From positions 186,001 through 250,000 of the forward strand of contig JBEKBS010000001.1 of assembly GCA_050015275.1 (NCBI GenBank): DNA of 64,000 bases, read 5' to 3'. The position numbers and the translations under genes are program-made. The stretch comes from DATKJS01 sp050015275. Lineage in GTDB: Bacteria; Acidobacteriota; Aminicenantia; Aminicenantales; Saccharicenantaceae. The notes under the pieces were generated by a model. It had not been told where the DNA came from, did not search any database, and saw nothing but the letters and a program-made list of their open reading frames with translations. How positions within the stretch are numbered: position 1 is the first letter of the stretch; every line of letters begins with the position of its first letter. Below, one piece after another: positions 1 through 8,949 of this stretch.

Positions 1-186
1 ACGAAGGCCAAGGTCCAAGAAGTGGCCCGGAAGTACATCCATCCCGACAAGCTGGCGATCATGATCGTCGGCGACTGGGAGCCCTGCAACAAGGGCATGG
101 ACAAGTGGCCCGGCCCGCTGGACAAGCTCGGCAAGGTCCACCGGCTCACGCTCGCGGATCCCGTGACGGGCGAGTCCGGCAAATAG
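1..186 (+). CDS. C-terminal end of an M16 (insulinase-like) zinc peptidase, cut by the window edge
   Basis: Only the last 61 codons are present, in frame from base 1 and ending at a TAG. The segment reads as a helix followed by KYIHPDKLAIMIVGDWE. That resembles the conserved end of M16 peptidases, where a YxxPxKxxIVIVGD-like strand closes the C-terminal domain. The catalytic HxxEH half would lie upstream and cannot be checked. M16 proteins degrade peptides, in the periplasm in many Gram-negatives. A strong terminator follows directly, so this is the last gene of its transcript. The family call is moderately secure from the short motif; subfamily and location are unknown. Confidence 0.6.
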   Translation, partial: TKAKVQEVARKYIHPDKLAIMIVGDWEPCNKGMDKWPGPLDKLGKVHRLTLADPVTGESGK

Positions 187-195
187 GCCTGATCG

Positions 196-248
196 GTGGC
201 CCGGGCGGGCGCGAGGGCCCGCCCGGGCCACTTTCTCTTGCCTTTTTT
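196..248 (+). terminator. Rho-independent terminator after the M16 peptidase
   Basis: A perfect 15-bp GC-rich stem (196-210 pairs with 217-231) with a 6-nt loop is followed by a T-rich tract ending in six T residues at 243-248. It separates the peptidase from the next gene. Confidence 0.9.
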
Positions 249-265
249 ATCAGGGGGGATTTCTA

Positions 266-289
266 TATAATACCTGCTTCAAAGGAGGT
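266..289 (+). promoter_or_regulatory. -10 element and ribosome-binding site for the thioredoxin-fold protein
   Basis: A consensus TATAAT lies at 266-271 and AAAGGAGGT at 281-289, just before the ATG at 293. The TSS would fall about 7 nt past the -10, so the leader is very short. No good -35 is visible at standard spacing because the preceding terminator T-tract occupies that place. Confidence 0.65.
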
Positions 290-292
290 CCC

Positions 293-1858
293 ATGAAGAA
301 ACGAATGCGATTGATCGCCGCCTTTGCGGCCTTTATTGCCCTCGGCCTGATGTTTTCGAGCCAGGCCTTCGCCCAGGGCCGCCAGGCCGCCCCGCCGGAA
401 TATAAGGAGCTTGTCGCGGCCAGCCAGATCAAGGACGCCGCGGCCCGCCTCAAGGAATTCGAGAGGATCAAGGCCGCCTACCCCACGAGCCAGTTCACGG
501 CCTGGATCGACCGGAGCATCCTGAGCGCCAAGATCGATCTGGCCCCGACCCTCGACGCTGTCCTCGCTCTCCAGAGCGATTTGCTGGCCAAGGGGCAGGG
601 GCCGGACCGCCTCCAGAACCCCTTCGTCGCGGCGGGCCAGATCCTCGGCCATCCGAAGCTCGGGACGTTCAACAAAACCGAGGTCCTGAACATCATCCTG
701 AAATACAGGGAAGACGCCGTCAAGGCCGCCGGGGACCCCGGGACATACCAAGGCATCCCCCAGAACCAGCAGAGCGCGTTCAAATCCTATTTCGTGACCG
801 GCTTTGCCATCGCGGTGGCCCAGGCCTACCTGAACGCCGGCGACGCGGCCAAGGCCGTGGCGACCCTCGACGCTTACAAGAAAGACGGCGGGCCGTCCGA
901 CGGCATTTATTACTACACTCTGGGCGGCGCCTGCGAGAAGCTGGGCAAGGCCCGGGAGGCCTACGACGCCTACCTCGCCGCGGCTGCCGAGAGCTACGCG
1001 GACGCGAAGGACAGGGCCAAGGCTCTCTACGCAGAGATCTACGGCAAGGCGGACGGCTTCGAAATCGTGCTCGCGGCCAAGCTCAAGTCTCTTCCCTACC
1101 AGCCTGACCCGTTCAAGGCCCCGGCCGGCTGGAAGGGCAGGGCTGTTCTCGTCGAGCTCTTCACGGGCTCGGAATGCCCGCCCTGCGTCGGCGCCGACCT
1201 CGGCTTCGACGGGCTGATCGAGACCTACCCGACAAAGTATCTGGCTATCCTCGAGTACCACTTGCCCATTCCGCGGCCAGACCCGATGATGAACCCGGCG
1301 ACAAAGAAACGGCAGGATTACTACGGGGTCAACAGCACTCCGACGGTCGTCATCGACGGCAATAAAGACACGTCAGGCGGGGGGAGCCGGGGCATGGCGG
1401 AAGGAAAGTACAAGCAATACAAGGCCCAGATCGACCCCCTCATTGCCGCCGCACCGGGTGCCGTCCTCAAGGCCCGGGCGGCCCAGGCCGGCGACATCAT
1501 CAAGGTTGAATACGACCTCGGCCCAGCCCTCGCCGGAGCCGAGTACCATATCGTCCTCGTTCAGCGGGAAGAGAGCTACAAGGGCTCGAACGGCCTCGAG
1601 GTCCATAAGATGGTCGTCCGAGATATCGTCGACGTCGACCCGGCCGCCGCCAGGAAAGTGTCCTTCGACCTGGCCGCCTCCGAGCGAGCGACCGATCTGT
1701 ACCTGACCGAATTCGAGACGACCAACACGCGGTTCCAGGGCTTCAAGTTCCCGGAACGGCATCATAGGATCGACCGGAACAAGCTCGGCGTCGTCCTTTT
1801 CGCCCAGGATAAAGGAACGAAAAAAGTCCTCAACGCCGTGGTTGCCGACGTGAAATAG
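293..1858 (+). CDS. Exported TPR-like protein with a C-terminal thioredoxin-fold (CPPC) domain
   Basis: This 521-residue protein starts with a clear Sec signal peptide (basic MKKRMR, a hydrophobic stretch to about residue 22, AFA-Q cleavage near 28). Residues 35-265 are alanine-rich helical repeats of TPR type (for example YYYTLGGACEKLGKAREAYDAY around 206-227). From about 280 it enters a thioredoxin-like domain: WKGRAVLVELFTGSECPPC carries a CPPC redox motif at 295-298, and NSTPTVVIDG about 50 residues later fits the cis-proline loop. A beta-rich domain of unknown type follows. By analogy it acts in the periplasm as a thiol-disulphide or redox protein; the substrate is unknown. It has its own promoter and sits 6 bp upstream of the next gene, so the two are probably co-transcribed. 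Confidence 0.75.
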   Translation: MKKRMRLIAAFAAFIALGLMFSSQAFAQGRQAAPPEYKELVAASQIKDAAARLKEFERIKAAYPTSQFTAWIDRSILSAKIDLAPTLDAVLALQSDLLAKGQGPDRLQNPFVAAGQILGHPKLGTFNKTEVLNIILKYREDAVKAAGDPGTYQGIPQNQQSAFKSYFVTGFAIAVAQAYLNAGDAAKAVATLDAYKKDGGPSDGIYYYTLGGACEKLGKAREAYDAYLAAAAESYADAKDRAKALYAEIYGKADGFEIVLAAKLKSLPYQPDPFKAPAGWKGRAVLVELFTGSECPPCVGADLGFDGLIETYPTKYLAILEYHLPIPRPDPMMNPATKKRQDYYGVNSTPTVVIDGNKDTSGGGSRGMAEGKYKQYKAQIDPLIAAAPGAVLKARAAQAGDIIKVEYDLGPALAGAEYHIVLVQREESYKGSNGLEVHKMVVRDIVDVDPAAARKVSFDLAASERATDLYLTEFETTNTRFQGFKFPERHHRIDRNKLGVVLFAQDKGTKKVLNAVVADVK

Positions 1859-1864
1859 GACTCG

Positions 1865-4423
1865 ATGGCAGGAATGTATCAGCCCGAGACGATCCGCGGC
1901 CTCGAGAAGGTCTTCGCCGGGCAGGAGGTCCTCCGGCCGATCCGCCCCGGCCGGTACGAGCCCGGGACAGTTCTGGAATACGATGTCCGCGGCGTCGTCC
2001 CCGACGGCCGGGCCCGGGCCAGACTGGAGGTCGAAAAGTACGTCGGCGGCGGCTACGCTGGCCAGGTCTATCGGGTCAAACTCCTGGCCCTGGAGACGAT
2101 CGAGGGGAAAGCCGGCGGACTCGAGGCGGGCGGCCGTTACGCACTCAAGATCCTGACCCCGGCCTCGGGCCTGGGACGGCGGATCAGGAACCTCTTTTAC
2201 GGCGTCGGCTTCCAGGCGCCTTTCTCCCTCCAAAGCCTCTCCGCCGCGGGCCGGTCCCAAGCGCTTTGGCAGAAATTCATCCGCCGGACCGCGAAGATCG
2301 AGCTCGGGACAGAGGCCGCCGTCGTCGATATCCATGCCACTTTCGTAGATCATCGGGTCGGCAGCTACGGCGAGATCAGCGAGTGGGTGGACGGCCGGAT
2401 GTGGCGTCTCGAGGTCGATGACGACCTCGATGCCCGCCGCCGCTTCCGGCCCGGGGACCCCGAGACGGGGGTCGGCTCGCCGGAATACCGGACGAAGCAC
2501 GCCTTCATGGACCGGCTGGTGCGCCTTTTGCGGGAGATCGGCGCCGAGGAGCTCGCCCGTCAGTACGAGTGGTGGTCCCTCAAGAGTCAGCCCAACGCCA
2601 TGAAGCGGACGGCGAGCGACCCCGACCCGCGCGCTGGGCTCGTCGCCGTGGACTTCCGGGCCGGCATGGCCCTGCTGCCGGTCCTCCCCGAGTGCCCGGC
2701 CGATGTCAAGCTCATCTTAAGAGGATTCCGCCGGGGCCGGCTCGTCCAGTTCGACAAGGGGGACGTCAGGAAGCTCGAAGCGTACGTTGAAGCCCATGGA
2801 GAGGATTTCGCGGACATGCGGGAGGCGCTGGGCACGCTCAAACGCGAGGACAAGGCCTACCGTGATTCGCTGGTCGATATCACCTATCATCACGTCAGGC
2901 TCTTCGGGGCGAGGCTCCGCCGCTCGATCATGGCCGGCTTCCGGGAGAGCTGGCGCGTTCGCAACATGACCGACGAGCGGGCCGCGGCCCGGCTCGAGAA
3001 AAGCGGGGCCCTCTCGCTTCTCTTCCTCCTCATGGGTTTGGCCCCCGTGGCGACACCGGTCCTGCTCCTCCTGGCTTGGCCCGGGCGGACATGGTGGCAC
3101 TATCCCGTTTGGTCCCTGCCGCTTTTTGCGCCCCTTGTCCGCCGCCTCTGGGGCCGGGCGGACCTGCGCCGTCATTACGGCCGGCTGCTCGCCAGCCCCC
3201 GCTATTTCGGGCGTTCGGTCCGTGCCCATATTGCCGAAGCCCTCATCCGGTGGGTCCGCTCGGGCCGGGTGTCCGAACCACGGGCACTCCTCATCGCCGC
3301 CGGGCCCTGGCGGTATTTCCCCCATCTGCCCCTGTCCGTCCTCCCGGCGGGGCTCCATCGTTTCCTGACCGACGAAGACGTCTTCAAGGCGAGCCTGGCT
3401 CGGATCTTCGTCCGGCCCTTCAAGCTTTATTTCAATGCCGGAGAGCGGGAAAAGTGGCTCCGCGACATGGTCGCCGCGGGCCAGCGGAACGGCATGCTGA
3501 CGAGCCAGGAGGCGGCGCATATCACCGGCCAGATCAAGGAGCCGTTCATCCAGAAGTACCTCAAGAGCCTGGCCATCCACCTCCTCCTCATGCCGACGAC
3601 CCACGTCGTGGCTCTCATCGTGGCCTTTTTTTACGTGCGGCTGCACCCCGAGCTGACCTGGCAGCAGGCGACCCTGGCCGCAGGCGTCATCTTCGGGATC
3701 TTCCAGATCATCCCGATCTCTCCGGGGTCGCTGGCCCGGGGCATCTACACGAGCTCCCTCGTTCTCCGGGAGCGGAATTTCAAGGATTACAGCATCGCCT
3801 TCGGGTTGAGCTTTTTCAAGTACATCGGCTACCTGGCGTTCCCCATTCAGATGGCCTACCGGTATCCGGACCTGGCCCGCTTCATGGCCGCCCACTGGGC
3901 GACGAGCGCCGTCCACATCGTTCCGGTCTTCGGCGAGAAAGGCGCCTGGCTCGAGCATTTCGTCTTCGACGCGTTCTACAATTTCCCGCTCACGGTCCAG
4001 CGCCGGGTCAAACGGCGGGCCGAGGCGAGGAAAGCGCTGACGGCGCGATATGCGCAGGCGCCGCTGTTGGTCTTGGCGGGGACCGCGCTCCTGGCCGGGC
4101 TGGATTTCGCGTGGTTCAAAGCGACCGGGGCCGTGCCGTCGCTGAAGAACGTGTGGTGGATGGTTCTCTGGGTCCCGGCCTTTGTCGGGGCGTTCGTTTC
4201 GCGGGCGGCGGGAGGCGTGCCGCTCGGCCGCCGGATCCTGCTCGGGACCGCGAGCGGCGCCCTCGCGGGCCTGCTCTACGCCCTGGCAAATACTTTCCTC
4301 CCCGCCCTCTACGGGGCGGCGGCGGACCCGGGCGGCCTGGCCGTCAAAGCTCTCTGGCACATCTTTCTATTCACCTTGGTCGCAGCTGTCGGGGCCATGA
4401 TCGCCGAGACCCGCCGTGCGTGA
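1865..4423 (+). CDS. Large membrane protein with an N-terminal protein-kinase-like domain
   Basis: This 852-residue protein matches no family I can name with certainty. Residues 58-73 (KYVGGGYAGQVYRVKL) look like a glycine-rich nucleotide loop, and YALKIL at 92-97 like the beta-3 strand with its ATP-contacting lysine (K95). SLKSQPNAMK at 238-247 could stand for a catalytic loop (the Asn in place) and VAVDFRAG at 260-267 for the metal-binding Asp loop. The order and spacing recall ABC1/UbiB or aminoglycoside-kinase-like folds. The catalytic HxD is not evident, so activity is uncertain. Hydrophobic segments follow at about 382-404, 412-426, 568-590, 602-620, 645-660, 732-750, 763-780, 790-815 and 826-846, giving a multi-spanning C-terminal half. 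It follows the redox protein by 6 bp. The coding call is secure; the kinase reading is inference. Confidence 0.6.
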   Translation: MAGMYQPETIRGLEKVFAGQEVLRPIRPGRYEPGTVLEYDVRGVVPDGRARARLEVEKYVGGGYAGQVYRVKLLALETIEGKAGGLEAGGRYALKILTPASGLGRRIRNLFYGVGFQAPFSLQSLSAAGRSQALWQKFIRRTAKIELGTEAAVVDIHATFVDHRVGSYGEISEWVDGRMWRLEVDDDLDARRRFRPGDPETGVGSPEYRTKHAFMDRLVRLLREIGAEELARQYEWWSLKSQPNAMKRTASDPDPRAGLVAVDFRAGMALLPVLPECPADVKLILRGFRRGRLVQFDKGDVRKLEAYVEAHGEDFADMREALGTLKREDKAYRDSLVDITYHHVRLFGARLRRSIMAGFRESWRVRNMTDERAAARLEKSGALSLLFLLMGLAPVATPVLLLLAWPGRTWWHYPVWSLPLFAPLVRRLWGRADLRRHYGRLLASPRYFGRSVRAHIAEALIRWVRSGRVSEPRALLIAAGPWRYFPHLPLSVLPAGLHRFLTDEDVFKASLARIFVRPFKLYFNAGEREKWLRDMVAAGQRNGMLTSQEAAHITGQIKEPFIQKYLKSLAIHLLLMPTTHVVALIVAFFYVRLHPELTWQQATLAAGVIFGIFQIIPISPGSLARGIYTSSLVLRERNFKDYSIAFGLSFFKYIGYLAFPIQMAYRYPDLARFMAAHWATSAVHIVPVFGEKGAWLEHFVFDAFYNFPLTVQRRVKRRAEARKALTARYAQAPLLVLAGTALLAGLDFAWFKATGAVPSLKNVWWMVLWVPAFVGAFVSRAAGGVPLGRRILLGTASGALAGLLYALANTFLPALYGAAADPGGLAVKALWHIFLFTLVAAVGAMIAETRRA

Positions 4424-4540
4424 CGGGTGACCGAGCGCCTGCGGGCGTCCCGTGTCCTAGTTTGTGGCCGTCGAGGTCCGGATCCGACGCGGAGCAGCCA
4501 ACGGGATTCTTAGTGGGTGGCCTCCAGAAACAAACGGCGG

Positions 4541-4843
4541 CTATCTGAATATTTTTCCGTTGAAAGCAAAAAGGATCAGGAGGGCGATCAGGGCCAGGAC
4601 GAGCATGAAGAAGACTCTTTTCCGCCGTGCGGCGATGAAGTCCTGCGCCGCGTTCGGGTCCATGTAATAGAGATTGCCCCCGGCGTTGATAAAAACGCCT
4701 TTGCCCACCATGCGCCGGAAAATTCCCGTCACGCGAACGCCCAGAACATCGAGGGGCTTGGCCCGGCCGCGATCCACGGCCTCCGCCTTCCTGAAGATCC
4801 GCATATACTGGTTCTGTTTGATGATGATGTATTCACCGGACAT
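4541..4843 (-). CDS. Small membrane-anchored protein, function unknown
   Basis: The 100-residue product has a soluble N-terminal part (starting MSGEYIIIKQNQYMRIF) and one strong C-terminal transmembrane helix at about 77-94, preceded by the basic cluster RRKR, so the soluble part is probably cytoplasmic. An AGGAGGG-like site lies just upstream of the ATG. It sits 38 bp downstream of aspS on the same strand and is probably the last gene of that operon. I do not recognise the family. The gap 4424-4540 between it and the converging membrane protein shows no clear terminator. Confidence 0.6.
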   Translation of the reverse strand: MSGEYIIIKQNQYMRIFRKAEAVDRGRAKPLDVLGVRVTGIFRRMVGKGVFINAGGNLYYMDPNAAQDFIAARRKRVFFMLVLALIALLILFAFNGKIFR

Positions 4844-4881
4844 GAGCCGGGCCCTCCTTTTTCAGCCCTCCGGCGTCAGCT

Positions 4882-6651
4882 CTATTTCAGCTTCAGCCCG
4901 AGCTCGTCGAGCTGGCGCTCCGTGACCCCGGACGGGGAGTTCGTCATCAGGTCGAGGGCGCTCGTCGTCTTGGGGAAGGCGATGACCTCGCGGATGGATT
5001 CCTCGCCCGCTAAAAGCATGACCAGGCGGTCGAAGCCGAAGGCGATGCCGCCGTGCGGGGGGGCGCCGAAGCTGAGGGCCTCGAGGAAGTAGCCGAACTT
5101 CTCCTCGGTCTCCTTGTCCGTCAGACCCAGCGACTTGAAGACCCGGCGCTGGAGGTCCATGTCGTGGATCCTGATGGAGCCGCCGCCCACCTCGACGCCG
5201 TTCAGGACAAGGTCGTAGGCCTTGGCCCGGACCTTGTCCGGCGCCGTCTCGAGGAGCTCCAGATCATCCTCGTGCGGGGAGGTGAACGGGTGGTGCATGG
5301 AGACGTAACGCTTCTCTTCCTCGCTCCATTCAAAGAGAGGGAAGTCCGTGACCCAGCAGAATTTCAGGGGGCACGGACCGGATGTTTTAGATGATCCGTC
5401 CATCGGCCAGGTCCGGCGGATCTCGCCGAGGGCTTTGAGAGCCGTCATCTTCTTATCGGCGATGAGGAGGGCCAGGTCGGCCTCGCCGCCGCCCAGGGCG
5501 ACCCAAATCTTTTCGAAGTCCGCTTCGGCCAGCTTGAGGGACGATTTCCAGCCATCCTGCTTTTTGATCCAGACAAGGCCCTTGGCGCCGAGCCCCTTGG
5601 CCTTCTCGCCCAGCTTGTCGAGCTGGCTTCGCGAGAGAATCCCCGCCCCGGGAACCAAGAGCCCTTTGAGCTCGCCGCCTGCGGCGAAGACCGCCTTGAG
5701 CATGTCCGAAGCCGTCAGCTTGCCGACCGCCGTCAAGTCCCGCATCTCAAGAGGGACGCGCAGGTCGGGCTTGTCCGAGCCATACTTCTCCACGGCCTCG
5801 GCGAAGGAAAGCCGGGGGAACGGCCGGGCGAGCTTCCGGCCGGCGAGGGCAAAGACGGCCTCCATCAAGCCCTCGTTGAGGGCGAAAAACTCCTCCCGTT
5901 CGATGAAGCTCATCTCGATGTCGATCTGGGTGAACTCGGGCTGGCGGTCGGCCCTGAGATCCTCGTCGCGAAAGCAGCGGACGATCTGGAAGTAGCGGTC
6001 GAAACCCGAGATCATCAGGGTTTGCTTGAATTGTTGGGGCGACTGCGGGAGGGCATAGAACCGGCCCTTATGGATCCGGCTCGGGACGAGATAGTCCCTG
6101 GCCCCCTCGGGGGTGGGGTTGGCCAGGATGGGCGTCTCGATCTCGAGGAAGCCGTTTTGGCTCATGTAATTGCGCACGGCCATGGAGGCTTCGTGCCGGA
6201 GCCGGATGTGGCGCTGCATCTTCGGCCGGCGGAGGTCGAGGTAGCGATACTTCAGGCGCAACTCTTCGGAGGCCTGGGGCGGGTCGGCGATGACGAACGG
6301 CGGGACCTTGGCCGCGGCGAAAACGCGGAGCTCGGTCGCCTCGACCTCGATTTCACCCGTCGGGATTTCCTTGTTCACCGCCGAGCGGCGCCGGACGAGG
6401 CCGCGGATGCCGACGACGAACTCGTTGCGGAGCTTCTTGGCCTCCTCCATCAGTTCCGCCCGGTCGGAATGGAAGACGACCTGGGCCAGCCCCTCCCGGT
6501 CGCGGACATCGACAAACACGAGCTGTCCCATGTCCCGGACACGCTGGACCCAGCCGCAAAGGACGGCCTCGCGGCCTTCATCCGAAGCCCGGAGCCCGCC
6601 GCAGTAGTCCGTCCGTTTCAGAGGAAGGACGGTCTTGGCCTGGCTGTGCAT
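4882..6651 (-). CDS. aspS: Aspartyl-tRNA synthetase
   Basis: This 589-residue class II synthetase has the bacterial AspRS plan: an N-terminal OB-fold anticodon domain (DYCGGLRASDEG, GWVQRVRDMGQLVFVDVRDR), the class II catalytic core (motif 2 FRDEDLRADRQPEFTQID) and a GAD insertion in the middle. The C-terminal motif 3 region GIAFGFDRLVMLL is intact. Length is normal for the family. Non-discriminating AspRS enzymes that also charge tRNA-Asn usually carry His in the RRDHG segment; this one has Met (RVRDMG), which leans towards a discriminating enzyme but does not prove it. It lies 15 bp after hisS in an accA-hisS-aspS operon. Confidence 0.95.
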   Translation of the reverse strand: MHSQAKTVLPLKRTDYCGGLRASDEGREAVLCGWVQRVRDMGQLVFVDVRDREGLAQVVFHSDRAELMEEAKKLRNEFVVGIRGLVRRRSAVNKEIPTGEIEVEATELRVFAAAKVPPFVIADPPQASEELRLKYRYLDLRRPKMQRHIRLRHEASMAVRNYMSQNGFLEIETPILANPTPEGARDYLVPSRIHKGRFYALPQSPQQFKQTLMISGFDRYFQIVRCFRDEDLRADRQPEFTQIDIEMSFIEREEFFALNEGLMEAVFALAGRKLARPFPRLSFAEAVEKYGSDKPDLRVPLEMRDLTAVGKLTASDMLKAVFAAGGELKGLLVPGAGILSRSQLDKLGEKAKGLGAKGLVWIKKQDGWKSSLKLAEADFEKIWVALGGGEADLALLIADKKMTALKALGEIRRTWPMDGSSKTSGPCPLKFCWVTDFPLFEWSEEEKRYVSMHHPFTSPHEDDLELLETAPDKVRAKAYDLVLNGVEVGGGSIRIHDMDLQRRVFKSLGLTDKETEEKFGYFLEALSFGAPPHGGIAFGFDRLVMLLAGEESIREVIAFPKTTSALDLMTNSPSGVTERQLDELGLKLK

Positions 6652-6666
6652 GGTCGCTCCGATCGT

Positions 6667-7932
6667 TCAGCGGCCCCGGAGCACGGCCAGGAGGTCTTCC
6701 CGGGTCCCCTCGACCTGGCGGCCCGTGGCCATTTCCTTGAGCCCGAACCGGCCCTTCCGGAGTTCGTCCTCGCCCACGATCAGGACCCAGGCGGCCTCGA
6801 GCTTGTTGGCCCGGCCGAAGTGGGCCTTCATCCCCCGGTCCTTGAACTCGATGACGCATTCGACGCCGTTCTGCCGGAAGAAGCGGCCGAGCTCCATTCC
6901 GGCCCTCTTGGCCTCTTCTCCGAGATAAGCGAGGTAGAGAGCTTTCCTTTTTTCGACGGGCAACCGGGCGACGGAGAGCACCCGCTCCATGCCCATGGCG
7001 AACCCGATGCCGCATATGTCCGGGCCGCCGAAATCCTTCATCATGTCGTCATACCGGCCGCCGCCGAGGAGGGCGTTCTGGGCGCCGAGGCTTCCGGAAA
7101 TGACCTCGAAGGTCGTCTTTGTATAGTAGTCGAGGCCACGGACCAGGCGGGGCTCCACCCGGTAGGGGATCTTGAAGAGATCGAGCCAGCCGAGGAGGGC
7201 CTTGAAATGCTCCCGGCACTCCTCGCAGAGGTAGTCGAGGATCCTGGGGAACGTCTCGGCGGCCCGCCGGCAGGCCTCCACCTTGCAGTCGAAGACCCGG
7301 AGGGGGTTCGTTTCGACCTTCCTCTGGCAATCGGGGCAGAGGGCTGACATCTTTTGCCTGGCCGCCTCGCGAAGGGCCTGGACATAGGCCGGCCGGCAGG
7401 CCCGGCAGCCGACCGAGTTGACCAGCGTTTCCGTTCCCGGGATGTCGAGCTTTTCGAGGAGGGCATGGGCCATTTCAATGATCTCGGCGTCGACGGCCGC
7501 GTCCTTCTCGCCGAAGACCTCGATGTCGACCTGATGGAACTGTCGGTAACGGCCCTTCTGGGGCTTGTCGTAGCGGAACATGGGCCCCAGATAGTAATAC
7601 CTCATGGGCCCCGGCTGGAGGTCGAGGCGGTGCTCGATGATCGCCCGGACGACCGAGGGCGTGTATTCCGGCCTCAAGGTCAGCGACCGACCGGCCTTGT
7701 CGGAGAACGTGTACATTTCCTTGACCACGATATCCGAGGTCTGGCCCGTGCCCTTCTCGAAGAGCTCGGTGGCCTCGAAGAGGGGGGCCCGGAGCTCGCG
7801 GTAGCCGTAGAGCTCAAAAATGGTCCGGGCGGTGGATTCGAGCCTCTGCCAGGAACCGACTTCCCCGGGCAGGATGTCCTTGGTGCCCTTGATGGCGGCC
7901 AGCTCTTTCTTGGGGGAGGCGTCTTCGCTCAC
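6667..7932 (-). CDS. hisS: Histidyl-tRNA synthetase
   Basis: The 421-residue class II synthetase begins with the typical IKGTKDILPGE segment. It has TLRPEYTPSVVRA, the motif 2 region GPMFRYDKPQKGRYRQFHQ, and the histidine-specific RGLDYYTKTTFEV, then LLGGGRYDDM and GIGFAMGMERV. The HisRS anticodon domain closes the protein. The insertion domain carries several cysteines (CRACR, CPDC, CEEC) that could bind zinc, as in some HisRS insertions. The ATG overlaps the accA stop by 4 bp, which implies translational coupling. Confidence 0.95.
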   Translation of the reverse strand: MSEDASPKKELAAIKGTKDILPGEVGSWQRLESTARTIFELYGYRELRAPLFEATELFEKGTGQTSDIVVKEMYTFSDKAGRSLTLRPEYTPSVVRAIIEHRLDLQPGPMRYYYLGPMFRYDKPQKGRYRQFHQVDIEVFGEKDAAVDAEIIEMAHALLEKLDIPGTETLVNSVGCRACRPAYVQALREAARQKMSALCPDCQRKVETNPLRVFDCKVEACRRAAETFPRILDYLCEECREHFKALLGWLDLFKIPYRVEPRLVRGLDYYTKTTFEVISGSLGAQNALLGGGRYDDMMKDFGGPDICGIGFAMGMERVLSVARLPVEKRKALYLAYLGEEAKRAGMELGRFFRQNGVECVIEFKDRGMKAHFGRANKLEAAWVLIVGEDELRKGRFGLKEMATGRQVEGTREDLLAVLRGR

Positions 7933-8885
7933 TTCTCGACAAAGACCCCCAGCTTCCGGATTTTCTGGTAGCGCTCGGCGACGAGCTCAACGGCGGGTTT
8001 GTCCTCGATCTTCTTGAGGGCCTGATAGACATACTTGTCCACGTTCTTGAACGTCTGCTCCGGGTCGATGTGGGCCCCGCCGGGCGGCTCGGGGATGATC
8101 CGGTCGATGATCCCGAGCTCGAGGAGGGTGGTCGCGCGGATCCCGAGGCTCTCGGCCGCCTTGTCGACCGCTTCCTGGTCCTTCCAGAGGATGGCGGCGC
8201 ACCCCTCGGGAGAGATGACCGAGTAGAACGAGTATTCGAGCATCATGAGCTGGTCGCCGAAGCCGATCCCCAGGCCGCCGCCGCTGCCGCCCTCCCCGAT
8301 GACGACGTTGATGATGGGGACCTTCAGGGTGGCGATCGTCTTCAGATTGTAGGCGATGGCCTCGGCCTGGCCGCGCTCCTCGCCTCCGATCCCGGGGTAG
8401 GCGCCGGGCGTATCGACCAAGGTGACGACGGGATAGCCGAATTTCTCGGCCGTCTGCATGACCCGCAGAGCCTTGCGGTAGCCCTCGGGATTGGCCTGGC
8501 CGAAGTTCCGCTCGATCCGGGCCCTGGTCGTCCGGCCTTTCTGGTGCCCGATGACGGCCACGGTCCGGCCCTTATAGGACGCCAGGCCGGCGACGATGGC
8601 CGGGTCGTCGGCGAAACGCCGATCGCCGTGCATCTCCATGAAGTCCTGAAAGAGGACGGGGATGTAGTCCAGCGTGTAGGGGCGCTTGGGATGGCGGGCG
8701 ATCTGAACGATGTGGACCGCGGTCAGCTGGGGGACGATCTCCGCCCACTCCTCCTCGATCTCCCGGCGGAGGCGGGCGATCTTATCCTTTTTTGAAAGGT
8801 CATCGCCCTCGGCCAGGGCGTCGATCTGCTCTTTCAGGGCCAGGATGCCCTTCTCCAGAGTGTAAAACTCGGGGGCTTTTTCCAT
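7929..8885 (-). CDS. accA: Acetyl-CoA carboxylase carboxyltransferase subunit alpha
   Basis: This 318-residue protein has the standard AccA length and motifs: LDYIPVLFQDFMEMHGDRRF, the crotonase-fold core TLVDTPGAYPGIGGEERGQ, and NVVIGEGGSGGGLGIGFGD, followed by SVISPEGCAAILW. AccA pairs with AccD to transfer carboxyl groups from biotin carrier to acetyl-CoA in the first step of fatty-acid synthesis; accD is not in the window. It is the first gene of an operon with hisS (4-bp overlap) and aspS. A promoter lies upstream, overlapping the end of rlmB. Confidence 0.95.
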   Translation of the reverse strand: MEKAPEFYTLEKGILALKEQIDALAEGDDLSKKDKIARLRREIEEEWAEIVPQLTAVHIVQIARHPKRPYTLDYIPVLFQDFMEMHGDRRFADDPAIVAGLASYKGRTVAVIGHQKGRTTRARIERNFGQANPEGYRKALRVMQTAEKFGYPVVTLVDTPGAYPGIGGEERGQAEAIAYNLKTIATLKVPIINVVIGEGGSGGGLGIGFGDQLMMLEYSFYSVISPEGCAAILWKDQEAVDKAAESLGIRATTLLELGIIDRIIPEPPGGAHIDPEQTFKNVDKYVYQALKKIEDKPAVELVAERYQKIRKLGVFVEK

Positions 8886-8919
8886 TTTCTGCTCTTTCAG
8901 GAGGTTATGGTACGGGCCT

Positions 8920-8949
8920 ATTCTAAGGGGAGGGGTGAAATGATGTCAA
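8920..8949 (-). promoter_or_regulatory. Promoter of the accA-hisS-aspS operon
   Basis: On the minus strand TTGACA (8944-8949) and TAGAAT (8920-8925) are separated by 18 bp. The -35 overlaps the last codons of rlmB, so accA can be transcribed independently of rlmB. An AGGAGGTTATGG-like purine stretch on the plus strand is incidental. Confidence 0.75.
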
